In this document: positions 10,051 through 18,660 of the stretch, one piece after another
Layout of the letters: every line of letters begins with the position of its first letter
How positions within the stretch are numbered: position 1 is the first letter of the stretch
NCBI RefSeq assembly: GCF_014647495.1
Contig: NZ_BMPH01000008.1
Coordinates: 112,038-176,037, forward strand
Source of the DNA: Glutamicibacter protophormiae
GTDB taxonomy: Bacteria > Actinomycetota > Actinomycetes > Actinomycetales > Micrococcaceae
Reading direction: 5' to 3'
Length of the DNA: 64,000 nt
The notes under the pieces: generated by a model
What the model saw: the letters and a program-made list of their open reading frames with translations, nothing else
Database searches by the model: none
What the model was told of the DNA's origin: nothing
Translations under genes and position numbers: made by a program

Positions 10051-10695
10051 ATGAGCAAGCGAACGAACAACGGCGAAGGCTGGGACCGAAATTATATCCT
10101 AACCGTGCTGGGGCTTGGCGTTGCCGCTTTGAGCCTTGTGGCCGCGATCGGTCCGGCGCTGGTGGACATGGGAATCGTTGACCCGCACAGAATTCCCGGT
10201 GTCGGTCAAGAATCTCCAAAAAGTGATGAAACCTCTGTCGCATTGCCCCCGCCTTCAACAAGTCCCTCGAAAATTGATCAAGACAATGGAACAAAGGGAG
10301 TCAGCGAATTGAGCGGGTCGGATGTGCTGGCTGGGGGATCTGCTGACCTAGGGATCGGCACGCCAGCGACAGTACTTCCGTGCGATGACCGGTACATCGT
10401 AGTTTTGCGGAATAACAAGAACCCGTCAACCTATGACGCTGACGTTAGCGAGGCGCTTGAGTATTTCCCTACAAGTCACTACGTATTAACAAGAGGAAGT
10501 TGTAAGTCTCTTGCTCAAATTTCTTCCAACCATACATTGCTATACACCGTTTTTTATGGGCCTTTCAGCACCATGGATGAAGCACGCGACAGGTGTCAGG
10601 CAACTGAGGCTAAGTTCATCGACCCCTATATAAGGCGTCTAGCTGTCAACGGAGACTCCACGAGGGTTAATTGCGAAGGGGTACCGCTAAAGTAG
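10051..10695 (+). CDS. Membrane-anchored protein with a SPOR-like C-terminal domain
   Basis: A 214-residue protein of unknown function. A short basic cytoplasmic tail is followed by one membrane helix (about residues 15-38), a Pro/Ser/Gly-rich linker (about 45-105) and a compact C-terminal domain. That domain has two conserved-looking cysteines and a VFYGPFSTMDEARDRC motif, reminiscent of SPOR-like domains and of domains at the C-termini of some actinobacterial kinases. Base composition is clearly more A/T-rich than its neighbours and rare codons (tta, ata, aga) are used, which suggests recent transfer. It is flanked by two leftward genes and has no operon partner. Confidence 0.7.
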   Translation: MSKRTNNGEGWDRNYILTVLGLGVAALSLVAAIGPALVDMGIVDPHRIPGVGQESPKSDETSVALPPPSTSPSKIDQDNGTKGVSELSGSDVLAGGSADLGIGTPATVLPCDDRYIVVLRNNKNPSTYDADVSEALEYFPTSHYVLTRGSCKSLAQISSNHTLLYTVFYGPFSTMDEARDRCQATEAKFIDPYIRRLAVNGDSTRVNCEGVPLK

Positions 10696-10771
10696 TGAAA
10701 TCTGCGGAGCGCTTGGCTTCCGGGCGTGCAGAACTGGGTTCGCCGAACAAAAAGTGATCAGGTAAAAGCGC

Positions 10772-11467
10772 TCAGAAGAGACGGCCCTCCGAGTCATCGA
10801 CTCCGCGCATTGCGTCGTAATCGAGGGTGAGGCAGCGGATGCCGCGGTCCTCGGCCAGCGTGCGGGCCTGCGGCTTGATCTGCTGGGCGGCGAACACCCC
10901 GGAAACCGGCTTGAGCAGGGGATCGCGGTTGAGCAGCTCCAGATAGCGGGTCAGCTGTTCCACGCCGTCGATGTCGCCGCGGCGCTTGAGCTCGACGGCC
11001 ACCGTGGCGCCTTCGCCGTCGCGCGCCAGGATGTCCACCGGGCCGATCGCGGTCATGTACTCGCGGCGGATCAGCTTGTGCCCGGTGCCCAGCAGCTCGA
11101 TCTGCTCTGCCAGCAGGCGCTGCAGGTCGGCTTCCACGCCGTCCTTGATCAGGCCCGGGTCGGTGCCCAGCTCGTGGGCGGAATCATGCTCGATCGCGTG
11201 GAACTGGATGGTCAGGCGGTCATCGCTTTTGGTGCTGGCCACGGTCCAGGTATTGACCGAGCCCAAGGCTGCGGCATCCTCGTCGGGGGAGCCTTCCCGC
11301 AGGGTCAGCGGCGGGTTCATCCAGTTCAGGGGCTTGTAGCTGCCCCCGTCGGAATGGATGAGCACCGAGCCGTCGGCCTTCACCATGATCAGGCGGGTAG
11401 CCAATGGGAGGTGGGCCCGCAGACGGCCCTCGTAATCTACTGAACACTTCGCAACCACTAAACGCAC
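10772..11467 (-). CDS. nucS: Mismatch-specific endonuclease NucS/EndoMS
   Basis: A 231-residue protein of the NucS/EndoMS family, the core of the non-canonical mismatch repair used by actinobacteria that lack MutS/MutL. It cuts both strands at mismatches with help from the beta clamp. The N-terminal sequence [15 protein letters not shown] is diagnostic. The C-terminal RecB-like nuclease core has VDIL with Asp145 and VELKRRG with Glu159 and Lys161. The frame is open upstream, but only the GTG at 11467 gives the family N-terminus. A TAGAGT hexamer 7 bases before that GTG points to a leaderless mRNA. Confidence 0.95.
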   Translation of the reverse strand: MRLVVAKCSVDYEGRLRAHLPLATRLIMVKADGSVLIHSDGGSYKPLNWMNPPLTLREGSPDEDAAALGSVNTWTVASTKSDDRLTIQFHAIEHDSAHELGTDPGLIKDGVEADLQRLLAEQIELLGTGHKLIRREYMTAIGPVDILARDGEGATVAVELKRRGDIDGVEQLTRYLELLNRDPLLKPVSGVFAAQQIKPQARTLAEDRGIRCLTLDYDAMRGVDDSEGRLF

Positions 11468-11474
11468 CTGACAC

Positions 11475-11480
11475 ACTCTA
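11475..11480 (-). promoter_or_regulatory. -10 element of a leaderless nucS promoter
   Basis: TAGAGT on the minus strand, 7 bases before the GTG start. No ribosome binding site is visible in the interval, which fits leaderless translation. Confidence 0.55.
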
Positions 11481-11527
11481 CTAGCTGTGTGCGATGGGCG
11501 CTGCCGGAATACGGCATGATTAGAGAC

Positions 11528-11908
11528 ATGCCACGTTCCAACCGCCCCCGCCGCACATCCAAACCCCGAGGCAATTCCCGGGGTTCCTCCGGCGGCGGAT
11601 GGCGCTACGAGGACGATGCCGACGGGGATTTCGGCTCGGCGCGTCGCGAGGAGGATTGGATGCAGCGCGCCCGCTACGGGGTGGTCATGCTGCAGGACGC
11701 CCCGGACGGGCAGTGGCATGTGCGCAAGATTTCCCCGCTGAACGCCCAGAAGACCTACACCTGCCCGGGCTGCCATCGGCAGATCACCGTGGGCGTGGCG
11801 CATGTGGTGGCCTGGCGCGCGGACCACTGGTCGGGCGACGACGCCGCGGCCACCGCCCGGCGCCACTGGCATCCGCGCTGCTGGGAAACCCGTTCCTACA
11901 AGTACTAG
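11528..11908 (+). CDS. Small zinc-finger-like protein divergent from nucS
   Basis: A 126-residue conserved actinobacterial protein, often mislabelled in databases as an ATP/GTP-binding protein. The N-terminus is a basic, Gly/Ser-rich tail (residues 1-25). The C-terminal half has a treble-clef-like metal site: CPGC (Cys79, Cys82) and HWHPRC (His115, Cys118). The divergent placement next to nucS, with 60 bases between starts, recurs in related genomes as I recall, so a nucleic-acid-related role is possible. No enzymatic motif is visible. Confidence 0.75.
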   Translation: MPRSNRPRRTSKPRGNSRGSSGGGWRYEDDADGDFGSARREEDWMQRARYGVVMLQDAPDGQWHVRKISPLNAQKTYTCPGCHRQITVGVAHVVAWRADHWSGDDAAATARRHWHPRCWETRSYKY

Positions 11909-11921
11909 CCGCGGTGATTGG

Positions 11922-13343
11922 CTAGAGCCGATCCTGGCGGGCGATGAACACCTCGCGCAGCAGGATCATTGCGCTGGCGGCGACCGGGATGGCCATCAGC
12001 GCCCCGGTCACCCCGGCCAGGGTGCCGCCGGCGATTACGGAGATCACCGCGACGGCACCCGGCACCGCCACCGCCCGGCGCATGATGCGCGGTGAGACGA
12101 AGTAGGCTTCCAGCTGCAGGTAGCCGAAGTAGCACAGCGAGTAGATCAGCGCCGTCTGCCATCCCAGCGACAACGTCACCAGGGTGACCAGGATGCCGGC
12201 GATGACCCCGCCGACCAGCGGGATGAACGCCAGCACCGCCACCAGCAGGGTGAGCAGCGCCGCGAACGGAACCTCCAGGATCGTCATCAGCAGCAGCGCC
12301 ACCAGCGAGTTGAGGAACGCGACGGTGGCCTGCCCCATCACGTAGTTGCCGACCGAACTGGTGATGCGCACCGCCAGCTCGCCGGCGCGTTCGCGCTTGG
12401 AGCGCGGAGCCAGGCGCAGCCCGAAGGCCATGATGGTGGGCAGCGAGGCGAGGAAGTAGATCGCCAGCACCAGCACGATCAGGATGCCGAACATCGACTG
12501 GGCGACGGTCTGCGAGACGCCCAGGACGCCGCCGAACACGTTCGTGATCGCGCCGGAATCGCCGAAGAAGCGGTTGACCTCGTCGTCGAGCCGCTGCGTC
12601 AACGCGTACTGGCGGTCGATCTGCACCAGCCACTCGCTGTTCAGGAAGTTGTTGATGATGGTCGGCGCATCGGTGATGAACGAGGTGATTTGCGTGACCA
12701 GCGTCGGGATGATGAGCGCCATGAACCCGCCGAAGAGCGCCAGGATGCCGAACATCGTGGCGGTCACCGCCAGCGGGCGGCTCAGCCCCTTGGAGACCAT
12801 CCAGCGCACGACCGGGTCCAATCCCAGTGCAATGAACAGCGCGATCGCGATCCAGGTGATGAGCGCGCCGACGTTGGTCAGCACGTAGTATCCGCCCATG
12901 GCCAGGCCCACTCCGATCGTGCCCAGGAAGCCCAGGGCGATCGGGTGCAGTGCCGGGATCGGATCCGGAACCTCCTGGTCGTCGTGGGCCAGCTCGCCCA
13001 ATGCATCACGGCGCGGGGTGTGCAAAATGGCGGCGAGCCGGCGGGAAAGCCTGCGCCGCAGCGAAGCCTTTTCGGCATTGGCGGGGGCCTTGGCCGGCGA
13101 GTGGGGCCCGACCCGCGGCGCGGCGGGCTGCGCCCCGGAAACCCGGGGCGTCGACGCGGTATCCGGCGCGGGATCGTCGACGGTGAATTCCGCGCCTTGG
13201 TCGCGATGCTGGCGGCGGGCATGGTGGTGCAGCGGATCAGCCGGCGGCGGGTTCTGCCGCGTGTCCGGTTCCCCCGCCGGGGAGGGAAGCGGCCCGGTGG
13301 CCGGAGCTGGCTCGTTTGGCTCGTGCGGCTGATCTGACTGCAT
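11922..13343 (-). CDS. AI-2E-type family permease
   Basis: A 473-residue polytopic membrane protein of the AI-2E transporter-like superfamily (UPF0118). The first ~125 residues are hydrophilic, rich in Pro, Ala and His; about eight helices follow, with the family motif [13 protein letters not shown] and a P-L-V-G-G turn. Substrates are diverse in this family (autoinducer-2, Na+/H+, others), so none is assigned. The frame runs open 32 codons upstream, but the ATG at 13343 has a TAAGCT hexamer 7 bases ahead and no Shine-Dalgarno, as expected for a leaderless gene. Confidence 0.85.
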   Translation of the reverse strand: MQSDQPHEPNEPAPATGPLPSPAGEPDTRQNPPPADPLHHHARRQHRDQGAEFTVDDPAPDTASTPRVSGAQPAAPRVGPHSPAKAPANAEKASLRRRLSRRLAAILHTPRRDALGELAHDDQEVPDPIPALHPIALGFLGTIGVGLAMGGYYVLTNVGALITWIAIALFIALGLDPVVRWMVSKGLSRPLAVTATMFGILALFGGFMALIIPTLVTQITSFITDAPTIINNFLNSEWLVQIDRQYALTQRLDDEVNRFFGDSGAITNVFGGVLGVSQTVAQSMFGILIVLVLAIYFLASLPTIMAFGLRLAPRSKRERAGELAVRITSSVGNYVMGQATVAFLNSLVALLLMTILEVPFAALLTLLVAVLAFIPLVGGVIAGILVTLVTLSLGWQTALIYSLCYFGYLQLEAYFVSPRIMRRAVAVPGAVAVISVIAGGTLAGVTGALMAIPVAASAMILLREVFIARQDRL

Positions 13344-13350
13344 GGCACCG

Positions 13351-13356
13351 AGCTTA
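13351..13356 (-). promoter_or_regulatory. -10 element of a leaderless promoter for the AI-2E-type permease
   Basis: TAAGCT on the minus strand, 7 bases before the chosen ATG. Confidence 0.55.
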
Positions 13357-13504
13357 CCGCGCAAACTGCTTTTCGGTGTGCCCAAAGACACCGCGGACTT
13401 GGGTGATTGAGCCAGTTCACAGGTAGTGCGAGGAACCATGCGGGCACCGGACTCGTTAGACTGGGGATAGTACAGCCGTGAGACGTAGGTGAATAGGTGA
13501 AATC

Positions 13505-15220
13505 GTGCGAAAAGTAATCTCCGTGATCGCGATGCTGCTAGGGGCTGCGGCCCTGGTCGTCGGCATCGGACAGAAGACCTTTTGGGCTCCGCCCGAAACG
13601 GTGACCGCTGCCATGCCGCAATTCGAAGGCAAGGCCCCGCTGACGCTGATTGAATCCAGCGTCAACTCCGAAAAGCTCGCCCCGGTCGAGCTGGTCATCA
13701 CCGGCGAAGGCGAATTCACCGCGTCGCTGGGACGCAGCTACGACGTCGAAGCTTGGGTGGGCAAGACCGCGCACGCAGCCGTCACCGGCATCGACACCGA
13801 AAACCACCAGATGCAGGCCAACTACGTCGAGGGCGACGCCACCGCTCCGGATCCGAAGAACGCCGACATCTTCTTCGACTCGCAGACCGCGCAGGGCACC
13901 ATGACCTACCGCTGGACCGCCCCGGACTCAGGCGGCTGGTCGCTGCTGCTGGCCGCCGGCGGCAAGGACGCCGCTCCGGTGGACATCTCCGTCACCTACG
14001 CCAACGATGAAGCCATGCCGTTCGCGCTGCCGCTGATCATTGCCGGCTCGCTGCTGCTGGTCTTCGGGCTGGCGCTGCTGGTGATGCGCACCGCAAAGCC
14101 TGGCGCCGACGCACCGGCCACGGCAAAGAGCACCACCCAGAACTCAGTGGCCGCCGTCGCCGTCCTCGCGCTGGCGGTTTCCGGCGCCGCCCTGCCGATG
14201 GCACCCTCCGAAGACGCCTCGCCGTCGCCGACCCAGAACGCCACCGACAGCGCTTCGCCGAGCGCCACCGACCAGGCCAGCGGGTCCGCCGAACAGTCGG
14301 CCTCGGACGAACCGGAGTCGAGCGCCTTCCCCGTCGTCACCGAAGAGCAGCTGACCCGCATTCTGGGAGACGTGCAGAAGCAGATCGGCAACGCGGATGA
14401 GAAGCGCGACGCGAAGCTGCTTGAATCCCGCGCCGCCGGCGCGTTCAAGTACATCCGTTCCAGCCGCTACGACATCCTGAACGACGACATCAAGGTCGCC
14501 AAGCCGCTGACCCTGAACACCTCCGTGGTCCGTTCGGCCGCCGTGCCGAACACCTCGGACGCGAGCTTCCCGCGCGTGATCACCGTGGTGACCGCGAAGG
14601 ACTCGGACGCCGAGACCCTGCCGCAGGCGCTGACCCTGGTGCAGGCCACCGCCCGCGACAACTACCAGGTGATCTTCGCCGAGCAGATGCTGCCCGGCGC
14701 CAGCTTCCCGGGCATCGCCGTCGGCGACCCGTCGATCAAGCAGCTGGACGCGAATGCCAAGGGCCTGCAGCAGACGCCCAAGGACGCACTGAAGGCCCTG
14801 GCCGACGTGCTGACCAACGAGAAGTCGAAGAGCAAGGACAAGTTCGCCGAGTCCGAGTTCATCAAGGCCATCCACGCGGGCCAGAAGACCGAGTCGCAGA
14901 ACGCGAACGAGGCGAAGGTCAAGTATGCGCGCACCGTGACCGAGGGCGACACCCGCGTGGTCTCCACCCCGGACGGCGGCGCGATCGTGACCGGCAAGCT
15001 GAACCAGCGCGCCGTGTTCGAACGCACCGAGGACGCCGATCCGCTGGAGGGCACCGACGAGCTGACCAAGAAGCTGCTGGGCAAGGCCAGCTCCACCGGC
15101 GACGTGGAAATCAATTACGCCGAACCGGTCATGTTCTACCTTCCGGCCGAGGGCTCGGAGGATAAGATTCAGCTGATTGCGGCCGAGGTAGTGCTGCTGA
15201 ACGTGAAGGAAGTGAAGTAA
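13505..15220 (+). CDS. Membrane protein with two predicted extracytoplasmic regions
   Basis: A 571-residue protein I cannot assign to a named family. The first membrane helix (about residues 5-22) is followed by a beta-rich region (23-170) and a second helix (about 173-195). After a short basic stretch comes a third helix (about 214-232), a Ser/Thr/Pro/Asp-rich linker (236-280) and a large C-terminal domain with many Lys/Asp/Glu residues. The linker is typical of wall-spanning spacers, so both large regions are probably outside the membrane. The next gene, a thioredoxin/TPR protein, starts 2 bases after its stop, implying an operon. The GTG start is preceded by a GGTGAA purine stretch. Confidence 0.75.
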   Translation: MRKVISVIAMLLGAAALVVGIGQKTFWAPPETVTAAMPQFEGKAPLTLIESSVNSEKLAPVELVITGEGEFTASLGRSYDVEAWVGKTAHAAVTGIDTENHQMQANYVEGDATAPDPKNADIFFDSQTAQGTMTYRWTAPDSGGWSLLLAAGGKDAAPVDISVTYANDEAMPFALPLIIAGSLLLVFGLALLVMRTAKPGADAPATAKSTTQNSVAAVAVLALAVSGAALPMAPSEDASPSPTQNATDSASPSATDQASGSAEQSASDEPESSAFPVVTEEQLTRILGDVQKQIGNADEKRDAKLLESRAAGAFKYIRSSRYDILNDDIKVAKPLTLNTSVVRSAAVPNTSDASFPRVITVVTAKDSDAETLPQALTLVQATARDNYQVIFAEQMLPGASFPGIAVGDPSIKQLDANAKGLQQTPKDALKALADVLTNEKSKSKDKFAESEFIKAIHAGQKTESQNANEAKVKYARTVTEGDTRVVSTPDGGAIVTGKLNQRAVFERTEDADPLEGTDELTKKLLGKASSTGDVEINYAEPVMFYLPAEGSEDKIQLIAAEVVLLNVKEVK

Positions 15221-15222
15221 CC

Positions 15223-16134
15223 GTGAGCGAAGAGCCAACGATCCCATCGTCCCGCGGCGCCGTGGACCTCAGTGCGCTGTCCTCGCACCGCCTGCAGGCC
15301 ACCGATGCGACCGCGCCGGAAGCCGGCGCAACCTGGACCATGGAGCTGGACGAGGCTGCATTCCAGCAGTTCGTTGCCCTGTCCCAGCGGGTCCCGGCGA
15401 TCGTATCGCTTGGTTCCCCGCGCGTGCCGGCCTCGACCGAGCTGGACGCCTCGCTGCGCAAGCTCGTCGACGCCCGCGGCGGCACGTTCGTGCTCGGTCT
15501 GGTGGACGCCGAGGCGCGTCCGCAGATCGCCCAGGCATTCCAGGCGCAGCAGATCCCGTTGGTGGTCGCGCTGGTCAACGGCCAGCCGGTGCCGCTGTTC
15601 CAGGGACCGGCCGGCGAGGAGCAGATCGAGCAGGTCTTCGGCCAGCTGGAGCAGCTTGCCGCACAGCAGGGCCTGGGCGGCACCGTGCCGCCGTTCGCCG
15701 GCGCCGCCGCGGAGCCTGCCCTGCCGCCGCTGCACCAGAAGGCCGTGGATGCGATCGAGGAGGGCGATTACGCCGCCGCCGAGGCCGCCTACCTGCAGGC
15801 CCTGAACGAAAAGCCGAACGACCACGAAGCCCAGGTCGGCCTGTACCAGGTGCGCCTGCTGTCGCGCACGCAGAACATGGATTTGAACCAGGCCCGCGCG
15901 GAGGCGGCATCGAACCCCGATGACCTGAACGCGCAGCTGAACGTCGCGGACCTGGACATCGTCGGCGGCCACGTGGAGGACGCGTTCTCCCGACTGGTCT
16001 CGCTGGTGTCGCGGCTGGCCGATGAGGATCGCGAACGCGTGCGGCGCCGGCTGATCGAGCTCTACGCGGTGATCGGCACGAACGATCCGCGCGTGGCCGC
16101 CTCGCGCCAGAAGCTGGCCCGCGTGCTCTTCTAG
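15223..16134 (+). CDS. Thioredoxin-fold TPR protein, CnoX/YbbN-like
   Basis: A 303-residue cytosolic protein. An N-terminal thioredoxin-like domain (about residues 35-150) is followed by TPR-like helices (about 165-300; DAIEEGDYAAAEAAYLQAL is a clear TPR). This is the architecture of E. coli CnoX (YbbN) and M. tuberculosis Rv1324. At the thioredoxin active-site position the sequence reads LGSPRVPAS, with no CXXC, and the visible protein has essentially no cysteine, so it cannot be an oxidoreductase. A holdase or co-chaperone role is the likely reading. GTG start; operon with the preceding membrane protein. Confidence 0.85.
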   Translation: MSEEPTIPSSRGAVDLSALSSHRLQATDATAPEAGATWTMELDEAAFQQFVALSQRVPAIVSLGSPRVPASTELDASLRKLVDARGGTFVLGLVDAEARPQIAQAFQAQQIPLVVALVNGQPVPLFQGPAGEEQIEQVFGQLEQLAAQQGLGGTVPPFAGAAAEPALPPLHQKAVDAIEEGDYAAAEAAYLQALNEKPNDHEAQVGLYQVRLLSRTQNMDLNQARAEAASNPDDLNAQLNVADLDIVGGHVEDAFSRLVSLVSRLADEDRERVRRRLIELYAVIGTNDPRVAASRQKLARVLF

Positions 16135-16157
16135 CAGCGCGCTTCCACGCCACCGCC

Positions 16158-16216
16158 CAGGGCGCCGGTGCACCTCGAGAGGTAATCTCGCGGGGCGCCG
16201 GCGCCCTGCGTTTATT
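16158..16216 (+). terminator. Terminator-like hairpin after the thioredoxin/TPR gene
   Basis: CAGGGCGCCG (16158-16167) pairs with CGGCGCCCTG (16199-16208), with a smaller CGAGA/TCTCG stem in the loop. The following T-tract is short and interrupted (CGTTTATT), so termination is plausible rather than certain. Confidence 0.65.
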
Positions 16217-16261
16217 GCGGATTAATTCGAAAGGATGATGCTTGATGACTTGGGACGTTGC

Positions 16262-16267
16262 TAGGCT
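16262..16267 (+). promoter_or_regulatory. -10 element of a leaderless ABC transporter promoter
   Basis: TAGGCT ends 6 bases before the ATG at 16274. Confidence 0.55.
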
Positions 16268-16273
16268 CGAGGC

Positions 16274-17038
16274 ATGAATCCGATCGCACTAGATATCCGC
16301 TCCCTGGCCAAGCAGTTCGGGGCCAAGATTGCGGTGGACAACGTCAGCCTGCAGGTTCCCGCGGGCTCCTTCTACGGATTGGTCGGGCCCAACGGCGCCG
16401 GAAAAACCACGATGCTCTCCATGGCCACCGGGCTGCTGCGTCCGGATGCGGGATCAGTTCTGGTCAACGGGATCGACATCTGGGCCGATCCGCACGCCGC
16501 CAAGGCCACCCTGGGTGTGCTGGCCGACGGCGTGCGGCAGTTCGACCGGCTCACCGGCCGCCAGCTGGTGACCTATTCTGGCCTGCTGCGCGGCATGGAC
16601 CGCGAGGAAGTCGCCGTACGCACCGAAGACCTGCTGCGGGTCATGGACCTGGTGCAGGACGGCGACAAGCTCGTCGTCGACTACTCCGCGGGCATGACCA
16701 AGAAGATTTCGCTGGCCACCGCAATGATCCATTCGCCGAACCTGTTGGTGCTCGACGAGCCGTTCGAAGCCGTCGACCCGGTTTCCGCGGCGAATATCCG
16801 CGACATCCTGAACGGCTACGTCCAGCTGGGCGGTACCGTCATCGTTTCCTCGCACGTGATGGACCTGGTCCAGCGCATGTGCACGCACGTCGCGGTGATT
16901 GCCGAGGGAGTGCTCAAGGCCCGGGGAACCGTCGAGGAAGTCCGCGCCGGCAAGTCCCTGGAGGAGCGTTTCGTGGACCTGGTCGGCGGACGCGGTACGA
17001 ATGAGGGGCTGTCGTGGTTGCGCACATCCTCAAACTGA
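16274..17038 (+). CDS. ABC transporter ATP-binding protein
   Basis: A 254-residue ATPase of an ABC-2-type system. Walker A GPNGAGKTT is at residues 38-46, Walker B is LLVLDEP, and the H-loop is VSSHVMD. The signature loop reads YSAGM rather than LSGGQ, a common divergence in exporters of this class. It overlaps the following permease gene by 25 bases, so the two form one unit. The transported substrate is not evident. The start is supported by the TAGGCT hexamer just upstream. Confidence 0.9.
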   Translation: MNPIALDIRSLAKQFGAKIAVDNVSLQVPAGSFYGLVGPNGAGKTTMLSMATGLLRPDAGSVLVNGIDIWADPHAAKATLGVLADGVRQFDRLTGRQLVTYSGLLRGMDREEVAVRTEDLLRVMDLVQDGDKLVVDYSAGMTKKISLATAMIHSPNLLVLDEPFEAVDPVSAANIRDILNGYVQLGGTVIVSSHVMDLVQRMCTHVAVIAEGVLKARGTVEEVRAGKSLEERFVDLVGGRGTNEGLSWLRTSSN

Positions 17039-18579
17039 AACTCCGCCTGCTGGGCAACGGCTTCAAGCGCTCCGTCGGGCAGCTGGTCGGCGTGATCATC
17101 GGCGGCCTGTATGCGCTGGGCATGATCACGCTGCTCTCCGCCGCAAGCTGGGCTACCGCCGCCGAGAACCCGTTCCCGGGGCAGCTGACCGTGATCATTG
17201 GCTCCGCCGTGGTGCTGGGCTGGGCGGTCATCCCGCCGCTGCTGACCGGCGTGGACCTGACGCTGGAGCCGGCCCGCTTTGTGCACTTCGGGATCCCTAC
17301 CAAGGTGCTGGCCCCCGCGTTGGTCCTGGCCGGGTTCATCTCGGTGCCCGCGATCCTGACGGTGCTCGGCCTGCTGGGTGCTTCGATGATGTGGCGGCTG
17401 GAGCCGGCGGTGCTTGCCGTGGCGATGGTGTCCGCGGTCGCCACCGCGGTGATGGCGGTGCTGCTGTGCCAGTATCTGACGATTATGGCCACCGCGCTGC
17501 GCGCCAAGCGCCGCTTCCGCGAACTGACCTTCGCACTGCTTTTCCTGTTGCTGGTGTCGGTGGGCCCGCTGCTGTCCTCCGTGATTTCCGCCGCGGAGAA
17601 CATCAGCGACTGGGTCAATCCGATCTCCGAGGTGCTCGCCTACACCCCGTTTGGCGCGTTCGCCGCGCTGCCGGGGGCGCTGGCCGCCGGGAACTATGCG
17701 CAGCTGACGCTGTGCGCCGCACTAGGCGTGATCTATCTTGCGGGACTGTACCTGCTGCTGGTGCGGGCCACCGGAGCCGCGACCGTTGCGCCGCCGCCGC
17801 AGCAGCGCGCAGCCACGGCCCGCGGCCTGGGGGTATTCAAGATCGTGCCGGCCACTCCCACCGGCGCGGTGATGGCCAGGGCGCTGGTCTACTGGCTGAA
17901 GGATCCACGCTACGCGATCGGCGTGCTCATGGTGCCGATGCTGCCGCTGATTTTCTGGTTCGCCGGCCGCCAGTCGGGGGACTACACGATGATGTTCCTG
18001 CTGGGCCCGTTGATCGGCATCCTACTGGGCTTCTCGATCTCCGCGGACGTCTCCTACGACAACACCGCGTTCGCGCTGCATGTGCTGACCGGGGTCTCGG
18101 GCCGCGCCGACCGCGCCGGACGTGTGGCGGCCTGCTTCACCATCGGCATCGTCCCGCTGCTGCTCGCGGCGACGCTGCCGGCGATCCTTTCGGATCAGTT
18201 GTGGAGGCTTCCGGGGGATCTGGGACTGACGCTGGCGGCGTTCCTGATCGCGCTGGGTGTCGCCTCGGTGGCATCGGCCCGCTACACCTATGCGGTGCCG
18301 CTGCCGGGGGAGAACCCGATGAAGACGCCTCCGGGCAACGGCCTGCGTATCGCGCTGACCCAGCTGGGCACCATGGGAGTCATGGCGGTGCTGCTGATTC
18401 CCGTCGTGATTCCGTACGTTTTTGCCTGGGTCAACCAGTCGCCGAACGCCGGATTCATCGCCTTGGGCGTGGGACTGGCCTTGGGCATCGGCCTGCTGCT
18501 CGGCGGTGTGATCCTGGGTGGCAAGTGGTTTGAACGCCGCCAGCCGGAACTCATGCAGGCGGTCATGATCAACCGATAG
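17014..18579 (+). CDS. ABC transporter permease, ABC-2-like
   Basis: A 521-residue integral membrane protein with around twelve hydrophobic segments in two halves separated by a Gln/Pro-rich cytoplasmic loop (about residues 265-290, APPPQQRAATARG). It overlaps the ATPase gene by 25 bases, indicating tight coupling. The fused double-length architecture means one permease chain could pair with an ATPase dimer. No substrate-specific feature is seen. A perfect terminator closes the unit. Confidence 0.85.
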   Translation: MVAHILKLKLRLLGNGFKRSVGQLVGVIIGGLYALGMITLLSAASWATAAENPFPGQLTVIIGSAVVLGWAVIPPLLTGVDLTLEPARFVHFGIPTKVLAPALVLAGFISVPAILTVLGLLGASMMWRLEPAVLAVAMVSAVATAVMAVLLCQYLTIMATALRAKRRFRELTFALLFLLLVSVGPLLSSVISAAENISDWVNPISEVLAYTPFGAFAALPGALAAGNYAQLTLCAALGVIYLAGLYLLLVRATGAATVAPPPQQRAATARGLGVFKIVPATPTGAVMARALVYWLKDPRYAIGVLMVPMLPLIFWFAGRQSGDYTMMFLLGPLIGILLGFSISADVSYDNTAFALHVLTGVSGRADRAGRVAACFTIGIVPLLLAATLPAILSDQLWRLPGDLGLTLAAFLIALGVASVASARYTYAVPLPGENPMKTPPGNGLRIALTQLGTMGVMAVLLIPVVIPYVFAWVNQSPNAGFIALGVGLALGIGLLLGGVILGGKWFERRQPELMQAVMINR

Positions 18580-18590
18580 CTGCGCGCACT

Positions 18591-18634
18591 GTGGGACTGC
18601 CAATCGAATTTTCGATTGGCAGTCCCACTTTTTT
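18591..18634 (+). terminator. Rho-independent terminator after the ABC permease
   Basis: GTGGGACTGCCAATCGA pairs perfectly with TCGATTGGCAGTCCCAC around a short A/T loop, followed by six T residues. It lies 11 bases after the permease stop. Confidence 0.95.
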
Positions 18635-18660
18635 GCGCGAAGGCAACCCATCCGGTGGTT

